Source of the DNA: Natrialba chahannaoensis JCM 10990 | Lineage (GTDB): Archaea > Halobacteriota > Halobacteria > Halobacteriales > Natrialbaceae | Direction: 5' to 3' | DNA: 51,649 bases | Assembly (NCBI RefSeq): GCF_000337135.1 | Contig: NZ_AOIN01000043.1 | Location: 65,695 to 117,343 of the forward strand | Shown here: one piece after another, positions 50,912-51,649 of the stretch | How positions within the stretch are numbered: position 1 is the first letter of the stretch | Layout: each line of letters begins with the position of its first letter | The notes under the pieces: model-generated | Told to the model about the DNA's origin: nothing | Databases searched by the model: none | The model's input: only the letters and a program-made list of their open reading frames with translations | Position numbers and translations under genes: made by a program

Positions 50912-51649
50912 TTACTTCGATAACGCCCGTTCGACGGCCGCTGCGACGCTTTTGGCTTTCTCAGCCAATTCCACAGCGACCAAGCCGTCCGCAACGGCGT
51001 CCTCGAGTTCGCCTTCGTCGACAATCTCGACCTCGCCGTCCGGTCGACGGATCACGTCGATGTAGAGATCGACATACCGGACCGTGTCTGGAAAGAGCTC
51101 AACCGGCGTGCAGATGTTGACGTAGGTCCCCTTCGAGCTGCTGTCAGCGCCCCTGTACGTCGTCGGATACCACCAGCGCCCCTCGCGGAACTTCGTGACC
51201 GCGGTGTCGCCGTTCTCCTTCGGCGTGCCGAGGGCGTCGTAGCTCCCGCCCCCACCCATCGAGCGCTCGAGTGTGACCTTCCCCTCGGGGTCCCACTCGG
51301 TTACGTCGCCGTAACCGAGCGAGATGAGTCTCCCGTCGGGTTTCCCGTGGCCGATCTCGAGTCGGTCGCCGGAGAGCGGGCCGAACTGTCTCGAGACGGC
51401 GTCGAACGGGAACGCGTCCTCGCCAGTGTCGAGGTCGTCGACGACCGAGCCACAGACGGCCTCCGCGAAGTCGACGGCCGAACTGGCCGCCCTGTCGGCT
51501 GCCTTCGTCCGGTGGTGGCCCGGCATCGTCGTTTCGACCGCGCGACGGGCCTCGTCGAGCGCGAAGCGCGAGTCGCGGCCGAACCAGAGCCACTTCGTCG
51601 CCCGTGGGGCGGCGAGCAGTCCTGGCTCGCCCGGTTCGTCGGGCGCGTC
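50912..51649 (-). CDS. ribonuclease FAU-1 (DUF402 domain), partial (N-terminus outside window)
   Basis: The last 245 residues of an RNase E/G-type/FAU-1 protein are visible, entering from the right edge in frame. The DUF402 domain lies toward the C-terminus: a strand-rich GTYVNICTPVELFPDTVRYVDLYIDVI block, then VEIVDEGELEDAVADGLV. Upstream is a region with WLWFGRDSRFALDEARRAVETT and a PGHHRTK patch. FAU-1 is an archaeal RNA-binding endonuclease with an N-terminal S1/OB-like part, which is not in this window. It converges with the BASS transporter, 19 bases apart. Confidence 0.85.
   Translation of the reverse strand, partial: DAPDEPGEPGLLAAPRATKWLWFGRDSRFALDEARRAVETTMPGHHRTKAADRAASSAVDFAEAVCGSVVDDLDTGEDAFPFDAVSRQFGPLSGDRLEIGHGKPDGRLISLGYGDVTEWDPEGKVTLERSMGGGGSYDALGTPKENGDTAVTKFREGRWWYPTTYRGADSSSKGTYVNICTPVELFPDTVRYVDLYIDVIRRPDGEVEIVDEGELEDAVADGLVAVELAEKAKSVAAAVERALSK

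Overview
The window is 51.6 kb of a haloarchaeal chromosome. The signs are very high GC, strongly acidic predicted proteins, Tat-dependent lipoproteins with an RR motif followed by a lipobox Cys, archaeal translation genes (aRF1, ribosomal protein L40e, Trm1, Tsr3), TATA boxes 20-30 bases before leaderless starts, and a haloarchaeal IS1341-type TnpB element. Protein style and the frequent ACTCGAGT word suggest Natrialbales (Natrialba, Natronorubrum or Haloterrigena-like), but the genus is a guess.

Layout. Bases 1-1581 (minus) hold an iron(III)-type ABC importer: permease, cut by the window edge, and Tat lipoprotein binding protein. Then come an ABC exporter half-transporter (1736-3661) and the divergent lrp/glnA pair (3831-5777). 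From 5844 to 18990 is a patchwork of mostly single housekeeping genes: PAP2 phosphatase, BrkB/YihY membrane protein, Trm1, a small SWIM protein, HisH, an NTF2-like protein, type IV uracil-DNA glycosylase, oligoendopeptidase F, a DUF192 lipoprotein, DUF99, DUF5786, an MBL hydrolase, a mechanosensitive-channel-like membrane protein, and the tsr3-rpl40e pair. The L40e gene is only 150 bases long.

Bases 19197-25324 are a five-gene peptide/nickel-type ABC import operon (binding protein, two permeases, two ATPases). Its binding protein is the most striking feature of the window. After the signal peptide comes the segment that is normally C-terminal in the SBP_bac_5 family, followed by the normally N-terminal part, and the protein stops exactly where the C-terminal segment should begin. 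This is a clean circular permutation. Three 22-base tandem repeats follow the operon.

Bases 25436-36737 carry a Rieske protein with a long unassigned helical domain, a second NTF2-like protein, small membrane proteins, a rhodanese-MBL fusion, a SpoIIM-domain membrane protein, a bile-acid/arsenite-type transporter, an AspA/AstE-type hydrolase, a threonine synthase-like enzyme, a Nudix hydrolase and a uridine/phosphoribulokinase-like kinase. From 37011 come a cold-shock protein, ArgS, a lipoprotein, a MinD ATPase and aRF1. An IS1341-type element (about 42624-44259) carries a 40-aa ORF abutting an apparently intact tnpB, and its 3' end folds as a likely omega-RNA. The rest holds a FilR1-type regulator, a PRC-barrel protein, a TraB-like protein, a zinc-ribbon membrane protein, a hexapeptide acyltransferase, an aldo/keto reductase, a second bile-acid-type transporter and the partial FAU-1 ribonuclease gene. 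I saw no rRNA, tRNA or CRISPR array.
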